Below, piece after piece: positions 24,701-38,439 of a stretch of DNA of 64,000 nt. Origin of the DNA: Chromobotia macracanthus (taxonomy: Eukaryota > Chordata > Actinopteri > Cypriniformes > Botiidae); contig JAZGTH010000072.1 of NCBI GenBank assembly GCA_036877525.1, positions 1,054,001 through 1,118,000 of the forward strand, given 5' to 3'. Numbering within the stretch: position 1 is the first letter of the stretch; every line of letters starts with the position of its first letter. The notes beneath the pieces were generated by a model. It did no database searches and was not told the DNA's origin. It saw nothing but the letters and a program-made list of their open reading frames with translations. The position numbers were made by a program, and so were the translations under genes.

Positions 24701-24936
24701 AGGCAGACCGACATTAAAAGGCAGATAGAAATTAAAAAATAATAAACAGATGAGGGAGAGAGAAAAAAGTTGTTTTGTTGACAGCAGGAGTAGTACATTT
24801 TTTTAAAATTTGATAATTTTTTCTTTAATTTTGAAAATTAAAATGTCAGACTTTAGCCTGGTTGGCAGTAGATGATGAAATATTTCTTTGAATTCTGTGA
24901 TTTCCATACAATCATGTAGTTACTTTCATTATATGC

Positions 24937-25005
24937 ATTTACATTTACATTGATTTATTTAACAGACTTTTTCAAAAGCAACTTACAAAGAGAGAGAGAG
25001 CATTT
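24937..25005 (-). mobile_element. SINE or LINE tail fragment
   Basis: On the minus strand AAGTTGCTTTTGAAAAAGTC then TGTTAAATAAATCAATGTAA matches the teleost SINE/L2-type tail. The body to its 5' side is not identifiable. Confidence 0.5.
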
Positions 25006-26317
25006 AACATCTTGCCATAAGAGCCAACAAGCCCAGTCTACAAAATTACATTTACAAGTAGTAGTAGTTCTGATTCTAGGGGCCAGATTAAGGTTTTTTA
25101 AACAACGTTACGCACAACATTAAACACTGGAACATTGGGGGTTAGTCAGGTACATGGGGAACAGGTGTGTTTTCAGTTGTTTTTGGTCTTAGCAGGTGGT
25201 GATGGTCTCAGCAGATCAGGTTAGGCTTTAGCGTTTGGTGTTTGATGTATAACTTTAGTTGTATTTGCTGTTCTTGCAGGCATTTTATATTGTATAAGCT
25301 TTTGGGTCTGAGGCCTACTTTGGCATGCAATGTATACGCTCCCTCGTTACTGGCACTACTGAAAATTGCTTTGGTAAGAACGCGTCTCCTAAAAGACAAG
25401 ATGTAAATGTAAATTGCACTAGTGCTGAGAGAATTTTTGCAACTTTTCTTTCAGCTCCAGCAAATTTACTTGCGCACAACATTCATTCAGTTAAAAACCT
25501 ACACTTCAAACACCGTATGAAAAGCCACAGGCCCTGTAGTGTATGTCTGCAGACCAAAGTGCAATATAAAAGAAAACAGAAATGCAAGACAGAGACTTAA
25601 AAGATTACTTAAAGATTACAGCAGCTGCTGTGACCATGTGACCACTTTAGCCAATCACAATCAGCGAAAAAAATCCACATTGCCTGAGAGTCACATCACT
25701 CAGCACATACATTATTTTCTTTCTTCTCCTGCTGTTTCTCTTCTGTCCCCTCTTAAGATGATAAGCAAGCTTCAAAAATGCCACCTTAAAATGCCCATTG
25801 TAGGTGCTGTCAGTGTGTGCCCAGCAGTGGCTACCAACACAGCCATAAATGTCACCTGCCCCTCTGTCCCCAGGTGTCTGTCAGTGTGGGGAAAGAGGAA
25901 GAGAGAGAGCAGGGGGTGGTAGGGAGGGGTGTTACACAAACCAACAGTAAATTATACACCGTCTACCATTATTAAGAATAATATTTCATTACTGCATTAT
26001 AATGAGAAAAAAAAAATCATTAACAAGGTTATGACGAGGGCCAGATGGAATCTGCAGACCTTATTCTCCTCCGTATTATTTTGTGCAGAGTTTGAGGTGA
26101 CATCTGTGAAATTTTGTGGGACAAATGAAAACAATGACCAAAATATTGCATAATATGTAAGATGTACCAAGGTGGGTAATATCTACAAATCTGTAATTGA
26201 CAGTGATGTCCTTTCTGCGTAAACGTGATTTTTTTGTCTGGCAGATTATACATCTAAACATCACACGGGTGTGTGGTATTCTTTTGTCTTTTTGCCCAGT
26301 AAACAACACCTCAGAAC

Positions 26318-26400
26318 AAAGTAGCTATCGCTTAGCAACATGCTTGAAACTACTCTGAACACCTTAGCAACCGCACAGCAATGCCCTGGCAACCATCAGG
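26318..26400 (+). repeat. TAGCAAC-type degenerate minisatellite
   Basis: Units such as CTTAGCAACATG, CCTTAGCAACCGCACAGCAA and TGCCCTGGCAACCA recur at about 20-30 bp intervals, a common fish repeat. Confidence 0.55.
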
Positions 26401-27517
26401 CATTTGTGGGCAGGCATCATAAAAACATAAAAATCTAGTTTTTGTTATGACACAGTTCTTGGTAAGGCTTTGTTGTAGCTTTTTTTTTATGATCTTAAAA
26501 TTGTGTTGGCAAACAGCGGGTGCGCTTTAAAGGGTAAAACTTACATCAGCAATTCGATATCGCCTCCCACACAAACAGCAACATTTGCCTTACTACTAAA
26601 GTGAAGCACTTATCATGGAAGCCTCCAGCTTTTAGGGGACTGAAGAGAGCAATTTAGCCCCAGAAAGAGGGCTTGGTTCCTCATCCTGCCACACTAATCT
26701 GATCCCAGATCAGAGGGCCTCGGTGTGCTTCCTCTCTGTCAGAGCGTTTCACCTGTCTGTCTACAGCGGAGAGCTTTTCTTTGGTCGCTCAGGTGTGTGA
26801 TTGTGACCAGCTCAGGAAAGCTCTAATCTGTGTTTGACAACTGAGTTCATATTACACAGGGTTTGTACATTCAAATTTAGCCAGGGTTTGTAGTAACATG
26901 AGCTTCTTTTACCTTTTTTTCCTGTTTATTGTGAGGGAAGGTGTGTGTGCAGCCCTGAGAGCAGGTTGAGACCAGAAAAACAAAGAACTGTGGGAAACGA
27001 GAATTTGAACCAAAGAAAAGGTGCATGAAGAGAGAGATGAAGAGAAGATAACAGAAGAAAACAAGCTGTGTGAGGGAGGGAGGGAGAGAGAGACATCAAG
27101 AGAAACAGACAGCTAGTCAATGAGATATGGCGATGACAAATGGCTTGATAATGAAAGCAAAAGCTTTAGAAAGGAAATTAACAATGTATCAGGAACACAG
27201 AGACATTAAAAATAAGAGCAGTTTTTATCGCTATCACAACCGTTTAATCAGTCCAACAAAATACCTGAAAATAGCAATTCACAAAATCATTATATCTGAC
27301 ACAAATGAAACAGTAAACAAATCTCATGAACAACTGGAAAACTTCTTTAAATGCTCAGTGATATATCCCCTATAACACAAACTGTGTGCTCTAGAATTAC
27401 AGTAAACATCAAAATTCTCTGAATTCTTCAAAACAATATCACAGTTTTTAAACAAAATACAAACCTTCAAGCTCAAAATGCTTGTGGTTAAAAAAAACAA
27501 GGACTTACTGGGAGAAT

Positions 27518-27671
27518 TGTGATGTCATATACATCAAAAACGCTATTCTTAATTTGTTAGTGGAATGTTCAAAAAATTATAAAATAAAGTTTAAATAATA
27601 ACTTTTAAAAAGTTCATTTTTCAGTAACATTTTTGTTACTTCTTACAACCTAAAATTGTTAGCCAGGAACA
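27518..27671 (+). mobile_element. CCCAGCTAAC-type MITE, 3' part
   Basis: TCATATACATCAAAAACGCT, CTTAATTTGTTAGTGGAATG, TTTTTGTTACTTC and the 3' end AAAATTGTTAGCCAGGAAC are present. The 5' half is missing. It begins almost where the copy at 21604 stops. Confidence 0.6.
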
Positions 27672-28298
27672 TCCTTTGCAAACATGCTTGTACTTTTACC
27701 AGCTACACACAAAGTGAGGATAACAAACCCTGATTCCCTGATGTTTCCAAGCATGGCTGCCTGGACAGGCAGAAGGTTTAGCCAGAACAGAAGCACACCA
27801 AAAGACTGCTTCAAATGATAAGTGAAAGTAGTCCTGACTGACTGTTGGACTTTTGGTTATGAGCGTTCAGAGACACAAACTTTGTGAAGCGTTTTCCTAA
27901 GGCCATAATTTGCATGATAACATTAGCGTAGTTATTTTATTCACCCAGCTCATCTCACGCTCTCAGCAGGGCCGTCTCTCCGCATCGAGCGACGCTACAT
28001 CACTGGAGATTAATGTCAAACCCTCAAACGCTGCTCTGTGTCGCCAAAACATGCTGGAAACTTCAATTCGCTCGATTAAAAAAAAGACAGTCACGCACAC
28101 AAACACATATAAAGCGTGAGCACATACACACATAGATAACACCATCAATCATAAAGACTTGAAAGCCCACCACCCAAATATCTCCTGTCTTGAGCTTTTT
28201 GAAACAGTGGAAAACTGACATTTGAACGTTTCAACCCTAACATCACTCTATCAGTCACCATCTCACTCCTTTCTGATTCCCTGGCTGCTACTGAGAGA

Positions 28299-28301
<3 letters not shown>

Positions 28302-28340
<39 letters not shown>
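28302..28340. repeat. (GA)n microsatellite
   Basis: About 19 GA units on the plus strand. Confidence 0.95.
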
Positions 28341-28343
<3 letters not shown>

Positions 28344-28732
28344 GTGTTGTGTGGTGTGTAAGCTGATAAATGACAGATCCAGGACAACCTATTTCACACA
28401 GTTTGTAATTGGACTGTGTGCACAATGTAAAATATGGCTCATGATGAGAGACAGACGTTCATATTTAAAAGCAACTTGTAAATGTTTTCTAACAGCTGAT
28501 GGTTTGGGAAGATCAGAGTCCCACAGTTTGCACTTGTGATTATATCAAAGAGAAAGATTTTAAACATGGGGCATGTTGTGTTGGTTCTATCTACACATTT
28601 CTAGCTGGTTTAATTGTATGCATGGAATTAAAATCTTTTTTTACTTATTTTGTGTTTCATGCAAAGTTGTTAGCCAATCACAACAGAGGCAATTTACATA
28701 AAAGGTACAGTAGACACAGAGCGTATTTACGT

Positions 28733-28800
28733 TCAATCATTTGGCAGATGCTTTTACAAATTACAGTGTGTCCACCCTCAGAATCAAACCCATGACCCGG
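28733..28800 (-). mobile_element. Partial SINE remnant
   Basis: On the minus strand a B box (GGGTTTGATTC) is followed by a tail ending GCATCTGCCAAATGATTG. The A-box half is missing, so the copy is 5'-truncated or decayed. Confidence 0.6.
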
Positions 28801-30139
28801 TCACGACCAAGCAACTTGCAGATTGTATAAAACCTTTTAGTGAAAGGACCCCAACTAACATTATAAGGGGAATAAAAATATAATGCTGTACTATGCTGCT
28901 GCTGTTAAAAAAAACAATGTCAGTATGTAATTGTGGTTGTCAAAGGCTGTGATGTATTTGAAAGGTAATGTTTTTCTGTTGTTTTGCGATTGTATCTGAA
29001 AGCTAATGTTTTTCAAGTAACTGAATGTCTATCTCTGATGGTACAAATAGAGGAACATCCTTATGCTTTGCTTAGTTCCTCATGCTTCCCTGCCTAATTT
29101 TTGCTTAAAGTTTATTTGGTTATTCAGTTGACATGTTATAAATCTTTAAAACTGAAAATGAACTCAAATTGATTTAAATATGTTCATTATAAAAATTTAC
29201 ATAAAAAATACAGCTCAAACTAAAAACTGAATTAGGATAAAAACTAATTTAGAAGTGCAATCATAATAACATTTAGCCTGATGGAACCATGCCAACATTT
29301 TTGATATATTAAAAGATAAAATTCTCAGAATTATTTTCTAAATGTGAAGGAAAATCATGACATTTAAAGTCCGATAATGACTGAGCGTGTTCTGAATCTC
29401 CAGCACAATGAAAACGTTACATTTTACCTGCTTCTGTAGGTTAATATGAAATGCTACAGCCTGAGACATTGTTTTATAACCACAGACATCTGCTGAGTCA
29501 CGTCAACTTAGTAAAAGTTGTTTTCAAAGGTTGTGACGATTCAACAACTTCCTCATCACTTGCCAAGCAAGTCCCAAAACGTGCACTAACCCAAACAATC
29601 TGTGCTGTCTGTATCTGTCATCATTAGTGAGCGGATTCACATTTCTGGCATGTTTTCCATCTTCCAAGGTTGGAACGTGCGGCATAATCCTCTGAAAGTT
29701 AATTTAATAATGTCATTTCAGAATGCATCAGTCACATTGATGTAGTGGAGCGTGATTTTGAAAGAGTCTGTCTTAATTAGCACAGACACCATGAAGTTGG
29801 GAATATAATGGTTCTGTTGGGATTTGTGTACCACAGAACAGCACTCGCCAGGTTGGAAGTGATGTAAACTTCAAGCTCAAACCAGTTTTATGATGTACTG
29901 GAACCATTTTGGTCATGTTTAATTTTGCATCTTATAGACATACAAATGAGTGAAATAAGATGCTATAAGAGTTTTGTGTTTTATCCAATATTTTAGGCAT
30001 TTCCTTCTTTTCCTCCATTACAATTGTTCTTATTTGTAAAAATATAACATTTTACACAAAAGGTGATCTTAAAGTGATCTTAAGCCTTAATCTTAAGTGT
30101 TGAATGAAATTCAACTTTTATTCTACTTTTAAAAAAAAT

Positions 30140-30314
30140 ATTTTTCATTTTGGAACTTGACAGAGAGTCCCCATTCATTTTCATATACTGCAAATAGCAG
30201 CCTGGAAAAATTCACCTTTGTCTTCCACAAGAGAAAATAACTCACACAGGTTTGGAACATGAGGGTGAATAAATGATGACATCTTTAATTTTGGGGTGAA
30301 CTATTGCTTTAAAA
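30140..30314 (+). mobile_element. Right half of the palindromic DNA transposon
   Basis: CAGGTTTGGAACATGAGGGT, GAATAAATGATGACATC and TTTTGGGGTGAACTATTGCT then TTAA form the typical right end. The left arm is missing or too decayed to see. Confidence 0.72.
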
Positions 30315-33300
30315 CTGATTTCACAGCACATGCTTGAAAGCTCACACATATACACACACACAGATTGCCGCATTAATGACTTTCCAGCCTGATAGATGAT
30401 CATCCCTTCTCTGCCATCACTGTCTTTTTCTCCCATAATCTTCTAAGCTTTCTGTCTCTGTCTCTGTCCATCTCTCCCACTCGCTTTCTGCCTCGCACAA
30501 CCATCTCATATTTTTCTTGTCCTGCTGTCTTTCTCCTTTGGCTCTGTCATTGGTATAAACTTCAGTCATACAGCGGGTAGGCCATTAAATTCAACTCAAG
30601 CTATGTCATTGGTTTGCTCACTTCCTGTCTTTCCTCTTACTTGTTTCCTTGTCAACTAACATAACATTTTTAGCAAACACACACTTGGACACACTTATGT
30701 TTTATGTATACACACACTGTGTATGGAACACAAACACACGTACGTTCCGTCAAATGGCTAAACCAGGCCTAAAAACGTGCAATTACCGGCTTCCTCAAAA
30801 AAGAGGGTGGGAACAGAGCTCATAGGGGCAATAACTGTTCATTTAATTTAAATTAAAACCAAGTCATAGAAACATTCACACATGCACACAAACACAAGCA
30901 TGTGAGTTCAGAAACATGCAATTACTGTAAATTGAGGAGAAAACTCACAGAGGCAAAATTGATTAATTTCACACAGAGTGAGTACAGAGAAACAGAAGCA
31001 GAGAGAGGGAAAGAGAAAGAGAGAGAGATGGGGTGGGTAATGAAAACATAAAAATTGAATGAATGAATGAAGCAACAAGAGACAAACATCCACATTGATT
31101 ATGCAATACATTTACACAAAAATTCATACTGACAGTACAGTTACAGTGAATAAATGTATGTTTCTTGTGAGTTAAAAACCTTCTAATCCAAAGGAATATG
31201 CTTAAAGGTATGAAACTTTTGTAGACAAATATTTCATTTTTTATGATGAATTTCTTTGCAAAGCTAAAACTTTTAATTTAGTTTTTTAATTGGATGTGTT
31301 GGACTGGAAGTGAAGGAAGAACAGCCAACAAGTGCCAATGGGTACATGGAAACTCCCTCAATACTGTTTAAAACAGCATCCCAAAGATGCAGCACATGAA
31401 TTTGGCATGAGACAATGCCCAGAATGTGGGAAGGCCAACTGGAAGAAACTAAAATAAAATGGTTTTGATTTGTTTGATTTAGCAATGATTTAGTAATAAT
31501 TCCCATATTTCCATTTATGTTATTGCATAGTTTTGACAAATTTACTATTTTAAAATAAATACTGTAGTACTAAAAGGATAAGTGTGTCACATGATATGCC
31601 ATGTGGTGCCACTTATAATCTAATAAAAATGTAACATTAATACTTGGTTTCAATATATTCAGTTAATATAATTTCATCATAGTCTATTTTAATTTAGTTG
31701 ATAATTCATTTTCATAGCCGTGCCATTTCTCTGACCACTGAATGACCCGTTGTTAAAATAACGAACCAATATCCAGTAGCTTCTTATTTTACAAGATCAT
31801 AACTGACCATATTATAGTCACACTGCACAGAAAGAATAATAACTGACCACCGTCATTAATGTACACTGTGACACTACAAGATTCTGCAGCGAGACTACAC
31901 AAGTCTAACAATTTCAGAGTGGCAATTAAAAACGAATTAAAACGCTTGGCAATCAACACAATCTAAAATGGTGTTATTGCGAGCTATAGCAAAGATCATT
32001 TGTGCTCTCTAGGTACTTTTGAAATTAAGTCACGACTGGTCTAATGTAATGATACGGGATACTTCTTTTACTGTAATATAGCCTTGTTATCTCTGCTCAT
32101 TTTGCAGCTAAGTGAGAAAAAGACACAGAATATAGATCTGGAGAGAATTTAAAACAGATTCTGTCTTTGTCCCACAGCTGTCATTCTTTAACACAGAGTT
32201 CAATGAAAGCCATACAACATAACGAGGACAAAAAAGCGGACCAACCCTTCCTTTTAAGACACGCTGGACATATGGAGAAATGAATGCTGTATCTCGTGAA
32301 TCTGAGCAAACTCTTACTCCCCGCTGCTAATTAGAAGCCTTAATTAGTCTCTGGATGGAATATGCAATCATCCAAATGACCCAATTACATGGCATAAAGA
32401 GCATGTTTTATTTTTGCTCAGAGTGCACCCAGAGCCCTCAGACTAACAGGAAATGGCATCATCTTAAGGGTTCCACACTTGTTACTTGTCTGCAGGAAGA
32501 GATGCTAAAAAGTTATTGTAACAGAACTCTCAATACAGACTCAAATGCAATGTAGAATTGTGATTTTACAAATTAAAAGGTGTACAAACAACATAAAAAC
32601 AGAGAGTGGCACTATTTTCTCAGATGACGATTATTCCAGGTTAGATATGGGTTACGCTATAAACATGCTCTGGATTAGAGCACAAAACATCAGTTTTAAA
32701 AATACTACTGTATCATTAGCAAACATATTTCTGTGGTAATTGACAGCTTAACTTGCATATAACTTAATAAATATTACTTTCATAGACATAACTGGTCTTG
32801 TTGTGCACAATAAAATTAAAAATGTTTGCTTTTATTGCCGACTTAAATATGTACACGGGGAGAAAATAAAATGAACCAATATAATTACAGAAACATTTTT
32901 CACCCCCAACATTCATGTCCAATCAAATCCAAATAAAATCAAGTCCCGTCCTCCAGTATTTCCCACCAAATTCTCCGTCCCGCATTTAAACAGTGACTTA
33001 TTACACAAGTTAAACATTCAGCTGTTTTTAAACACTGTCATGATCTTTTTAAATACCAAAGGGTAGGACAGAGGAAGATAGAGAAAGACTGTAAACAGAC
33101 AGAAAAGCGAAGGAGTGAGAATCAGAATTGTTGTACACAAGAGGAGGAGCCAGTCAGAGCCATTTCACAGCTGAATGCATCTGTCCCACACACACCTGCA
33201 CATCTGTCTGTGTCCCATACGTCAGAAATAAAGAGGAAAGGTGTTTCTCTTGTACACCTACAATTCAGTGTACCATGTATTCCTGGAAATCCTGTGTGCA

Positions 33301-33318
33301 TGTACTTATTTAAATGGT

Positions 33319-33320
<2 letters not shown>

Positions 33321-33405
<85 letters not shown>
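33321..33405. repeat. (TA)42 microsatellite
   Basis: About 42 perfect TA units, self-complementary and able to extrude a cruciform. Confidence 0.97.
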
Positions 33406-33407
<2 letters not shown>

Positions 33408-33721
33408 TGCATTTGTTCTGTCGTATTAAGGATTAATGCAGCCGTTCTGTAGTTCTGAGCCTTAATATTGTTCATACTGATATTCTATACAGTATGTATT
33501 AGATTAAATATAAAGCAGAGATTGGAATAAATCAGTCTGAAATAGCACTGAAAATCCATCAGAACTAAAACTTCTCAGAAAACCAGCACTTATAAAGCGC
33601 TTCATATCACAATAGATTACAAAAAGATTATGCACATATTATAGAGAAAATCAGATAATGTTTTTGAGCTTGGCTGCTTTTTTGTCTGAACCATTTAATC
33701 ATTTCTATATGAATTCTGTTT

Positions 33722-34035
33722 CCCAGCTAACAGATCTCAGAACGTTCTCTCAAAGTTATAAAAAAACATTCTTGCAGTAACATTGGTAAAAAAAAATTAA
33801 CGTTATATCATACATATCAAAAATGTTATTCCTAAGTTAGTGTAATGCTGTAACAGTTACAGCAATAAAAAAAATGAATAGTTGAATAGTGTTCTTATAA
33901 CCAAGTAATAACATTAACACAATGTCTAAAAAAAAGAATGTTTTGAACGTTCCTGGAATTTTAAAAATAACATGTTTTTGTTACTTAATGGAAACATGAG
34001 AAAAATGTTCTTATAACCCAGAACTGGTAGCTGGG
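33722..34035 (+). mobile_element. CCCAGCTAAC-ended MITE, full-length copy
   Basis: The element starts CCCAGCTAACAG and ends TGGTAGCTGGG (inverted repeats). The interior has GTTCTCTCAAAGTTATAA, CAAAAATGTTATTCCTAAGTTAGT and TTTGAACGTTCC. Length is 314 bp with no coding capacity. It matches the rtn4rl1 intron copy along its length. Confidence 0.75.
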
Positions 34036-37000
34036 TTCAAGGGCCAAGTATCCTTCCTTCATTGTCTGAAAAATGTGGTCACAAGAAAATACATAGGTTT
34101 GAATGATATGATAAAGGGGGTGTGTAATCTAACATGAACAAAACATAAACTGACTTAGAATATGATGGATGACGGAGCATATAAAAATAATAAAATCCAC
34201 TGTCGAGGTCAATCATCTCCCCAACACACACATCCGGCTCCAGGTACACATTACAGTACTACCATAGAAGAATGCTGCCACATATAACAGAATGTCTAAC
34301 TTTTAACCTTCAGACAGGTGCTCAGACTACAGTACATCTTCATCCATTACCACACTCGTCTCACACAGAGCAGGAAATAAACTTCACATGCACAGACAGG
34401 CAGGCAGTCAATGGACTACGATCAGTCACAAGACGGTGATGATGAAGGTCAAAGATAGAGGCTAAAACACAGAAACACAGAGGAAAATCACTCATTTCCC
34501 AGAGAGTCTTGACACAGTCTCTCAAGGAGCTCTTAGGGGTGCCATTGTGGTCACTTCATGCAGCTATAAAGCACTCCAATTACACAAACCACATGGCTTG
34601 AGGATTCTGTGGTTGGCGGACACCAGTGTGATGGACCACTCGCTGGGTTTGGAACAATTACTGGGATGACAGTGACCATCACCAGAAGAGACTTCCATAA
34701 GACTGCCAGTGGCTTTCCTTCTACTAATCCACGTCTACTAATGGTCACCATCACATTATCACTTTAAATGTCAACTATGATGTATGAGGTATTTTCTCTA
34801 AGAACTAACTTTTTCAGTGTAAATCCCAAGCATTCGCATACATGTAGTTTTTTTCAGAAAAAAATGTAAAAATCCACTTTAAACGCATTTCGCCTTTGAT
34901 CTTCGTAATTGGTGTGTAAGAACTATTACCGAGAAATTTCATATGACAGACTCTTCAGAATGTAATTGTAGCAATTGCCAAAAACAAAAGGAAATCATTC
35001 TTTTAGATGGCATCAGTTTGATCTCTAGCTTGTGATCCACTGTCACGGGCAGACAAATGTAGCGCTGATGGTTCTTGACACGGTTTCACAACTGATGTGT
35101 AGCACTACAGCATCTATTCCGGGCAGCTCAACATCCTGCTGTGTGTCCAACTGGGATTTGATTTTAAAGGACAATACTGTACTGTATCCATTCACGGACA
35201 TTATAATTGCAATAATGCTTTGAAAACAAGGAATCTAAAAGGTAATGAATGCTAAATACACTCATACATGGCTTTAAATGTAGAGACAATTATAAATAAG
35301 CTATGCTTACAATGATTTCCACTTAAAGTCTAAATGTGACTCTCTGTTCATTCAACCAATAGCAGAAGGGGGAATATTGGGGAAAACAGTTTGAAAACAG
35401 TAACAAATGATAGTTGCACAGAAATTGTACACTATACCTTTAAATCATAAAGCATCATTTATTATCGCTCACTTTAAGGCTAGAAAAAAACCTGCCTGCA
35501 GGTTTCTACCGCCTCACTTTCCAACCATTCTCCTGTTTCACGCCACACTTTTGTCTCTGTCCTCTGTTGATATACTACAGTGACATTTACCTTCCCATTC
35601 CTGGCATCATTTTTCAAACGTACATGATTTCCCTCCTGGCATATCTCAGTTTTCAGCGAGCTGAATGGACATACATATATTCCCTGCTTAGTGTGGCTGT
35701 ATAAAATTTCCCTTTCCCTTTAAATGTCACATTTAACAACTCAGACAAGCAAAACAATCAGTGTGAGACAAAAACCAGCAAGTCTGCTGTCTGTTGCCTC
35801 AAACTCAAACCCCAGAATACTCTGTGGCCTGTAAACAGTCTTATAAACAGTAAACAGTAATTCCAGCCTTTAAGCAGGACAACGTCAGCTTCTGGCTGAG
35901 CCAATGGTGTGAGTTTGGGGGTGGGACTTTTAGCTTGACTGACCAATGGCAGATGAGGTGGAGTGGAGAGCCGAGAAATCTGTTTGGTGCTCTTTGAGAT
36001 CGCATTTCTGCCCTCAGCTCACACCTGTGAAAACCATTAGACTTTCACCATCAAAAACATTTCATTTTCCAACCGAGAGAGCAGTAGAAAGATAAAAGCA
36101 TGAACATTTCTTTCCCTCAAACTTATCCATATTTATGGCACCTAGAGAATACAAAGTAATAGAAGTTTGGACACAGTTGAACTGTAAGCTCATCCTTGCA
36201 GTATTGAGGCTGAATTGTTGGACTCTGTATTCAGGGCAGATTTCTCCCAAAACACTCCTGTACCTCCCTACAGCCATCAAAAAACTAAAAAAAAAGGCAA
36301 AGAAAGTGGATCAGCCGACTGAAATGTTTTAGAAAAGAGAGATGGGTAGACGGGCAGATATGGGCATGTTTGGCATGATGCGGTGGCGTGCCAGGCTTTG
36401 ATGCTAGCATGTGGCGTGGGGTGGGATTGCCCTGAGACACAGTGGATTCAAGGGGATAAGTGGCTATCTCAAAGGCCCAGATACCTCATGCTTAAACAAG
36501 AGCCAGGCACAGTCTTGAAACATAGACCACCGTGTACCCGAGAGAACAAGAGAAACAGGAAACACTGTGTGTGCTTTTGTGTCTGTGGAGTTTTCCTAAA
36601 AATGTTCTTCAGAAATAACCACAAGATCTTTTTATGCATCCATATTATAATTCATACCAATATATACCTAAATAAATATTTAAAATGTGTAAAATGCCAT
36701 CATGGTTTTTAAACTGATTTATTGCAATGGAGAATTGAACGTCTGTGGTTCGAAATTAAAGTGAATATTTCGTAAATATCTGACTGATTGCCCAGCCCTA
36801 ATGGGAACTGAGAGTTTTGTAGATGTGAAGTGGTTTGACCCTGTTTCTGGGTCATTTTTGTCCTGACAGACTTCAACTGAAACGATGTGTGTGCATGCAA
36901 ACCGTGAGTGATAGATGAAGGCTACACAGAGAGCTCTGTCCTGATTAGCAGTGTTTCGGCTCTGTGAAGTTAATGAATAGACATTACAGCAGGATCAATG

Positions 37001-37260
37001 GCGTCTCTCTTACAGCCTCCATATGAACAGGTCTAATGAAAAGGGATTACACTCTTTAAACCAAGGCCTCTCCGTCTTCTCCTCCATCTTTTCTTTGCCA
37101 TTCTGACTATATCTGTCTCTCCTGTCTCCTCTTGCTTTACCTGTAACCTTCTATTTTTTTCTCCATAAAGACGACAGGATTCTGACCTGAATATAATCAA
37201 AACCTCAGATCAGCTAGAATGACATGCCTCTTTCTCTCATTACGTACATATCCTCCACAG

Positions 37261-37455
37261 CAGTGTTTCTCAAACAGGGGGCGGGGCCTACTAGGGGGCC
37301 TTAGCAAACTTCCCATGGGCCTCAAGATGACTTAAAACTTTTTAAAATAAGACAAAACAGGCATGAAAATAAGCTTAAACAACTATAATTTAGGATTTCT
37401 AAAATTCAGGTTATTTTATAACAGATATACAGGTAAAAAAGGTTGAGATCCACTG
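37261..37455 (+). mobile_element. Short hAT-like MITE, 195 bp
   Basis: Ends are CAGTGTTTCTCAAAC and GTTGAGATCCACTG. Flanking octamers CTCCACAG and CTTTACAG agree at 6 of 8 positions. The interior contains GGGGGCGGGGCCTACTAGGGGGCC, which happens to include a CTCF-like ACTAGGGGGC. Confidence 0.7.
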
Positions 37456-38135
37456 CTTTACAGCATAAACAAGACAGAGGGTGGTGATCACATGAGGAAC
37501 TGAGGGTTAAGGCTGGCCCAAAGAAAATGTAATCAAATCTATAGTATGTTGTGTGCTCGCATGTTGAATTGCCTTGTGTTTTATTATTTTTGCACATTTT
37601 GTGTTAAATGAGCCAGATGAGGAAATGAGGACAAGGGTATGTGTGTCTGTGCTTCTGGTCCGACCAATGTTTGTAAAGACTTAAGCATAAGCCAGTCAGC
37701 ACTAAGAGTGGGCTTTTCTCCAATCCTTGGCAATTTATAACCAGAAGTGTTCACATTATCCGACTGTACGCACAAACACCGGTGGCCTGTTGTCACTGTT
37801 GGTCCATCTTGGCTCTGGGGCTTGACACCACCATTTGTATCTGTTCTCACAGGCTGGAGTTAAGAAGCGCGGCTTTACACGCCATGTTAGATTCGACTCA
37901 GTGTTATTACTCAGCTTTAGCTTTAAAAATACGAAGCATCGCTTCTTAAAATGATCCATGTGTCACCAAGTGTCATTTCTGTGAGTTCAGAACGTTTAAA
38001 AGCCTTTAGTTTAGTTTTTATTTTGTGTTATATAAGTCTGCACTAATAATCAAATAATAATTACAATCATCTTCTGTGGTACTTTTTGTTTTCGTCTTTA
38101 GCCTACCAATTCCTCAATCTATTTTTAAATCCATC

Positions 38136-38160
38136 ACAAACACACACACACGCACGCGCA

Positions 38161-38192
<32 letters not shown>
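38136..38192. repeat. (CA)n with CG-rich core
   Basis: CA units flank a CGCACGCGCACGCGCA core. The alternating purine-pyrimidine run with CG steps has Z-DNA potential. Confidence 0.93.
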
Positions 38193-38193
<1 letters not shown>

Positions 38194-38439
38194 TACACAA
38201 CTAAAAGACAGCTTCTCATTTGTGTATGTTGTCAACATAAGGATGTAATTCCACCCAGCCATTTGACTTTATTTTGACAGCAACATATGCCTTCTCTTCT
38301 ATCATAAAAACAGCAAATTACAGAGCAGAAATTTATGCTGACAACTGCTATTGAAATGGCTAATCATACAAAGTCGGGATTAGTTAAAGCTTTACCAAAG
38401 CATCGAATTACTGTTGATTGCTTATATTTAAACCAGTTC

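Larger units (their letters stand above)
18772..24936. other. Noncoding DNA
   Basis: It contains the CpG cluster at 20465, a terminal transposon scrap, the 21251 duplication and a MITE half at 21604. Two overlapping open frames at 23685-24183 have no recognisable domain. Confidence 0.5.
30315..37260. other. AT-rich noncoding DNA
   Basis: The TA array at 33321 and the MITE at 33722 are the only supported items. No exon or RNA gene was recognised. Confidence 0.5.

Noticed and set aside
27127..27375. 82-codon lysine/asparagine-rich open frame, considered as a retroelement ORF remnant
   Set aside because: No reverse-transcriptase, endonuclease or ORF1 motif is visible; AT-rich sequence explains its composition.
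33210..33452. Open frames encoding Tyr-Ile repeats
   Set aside because: Direct product of the TA microsatellite.
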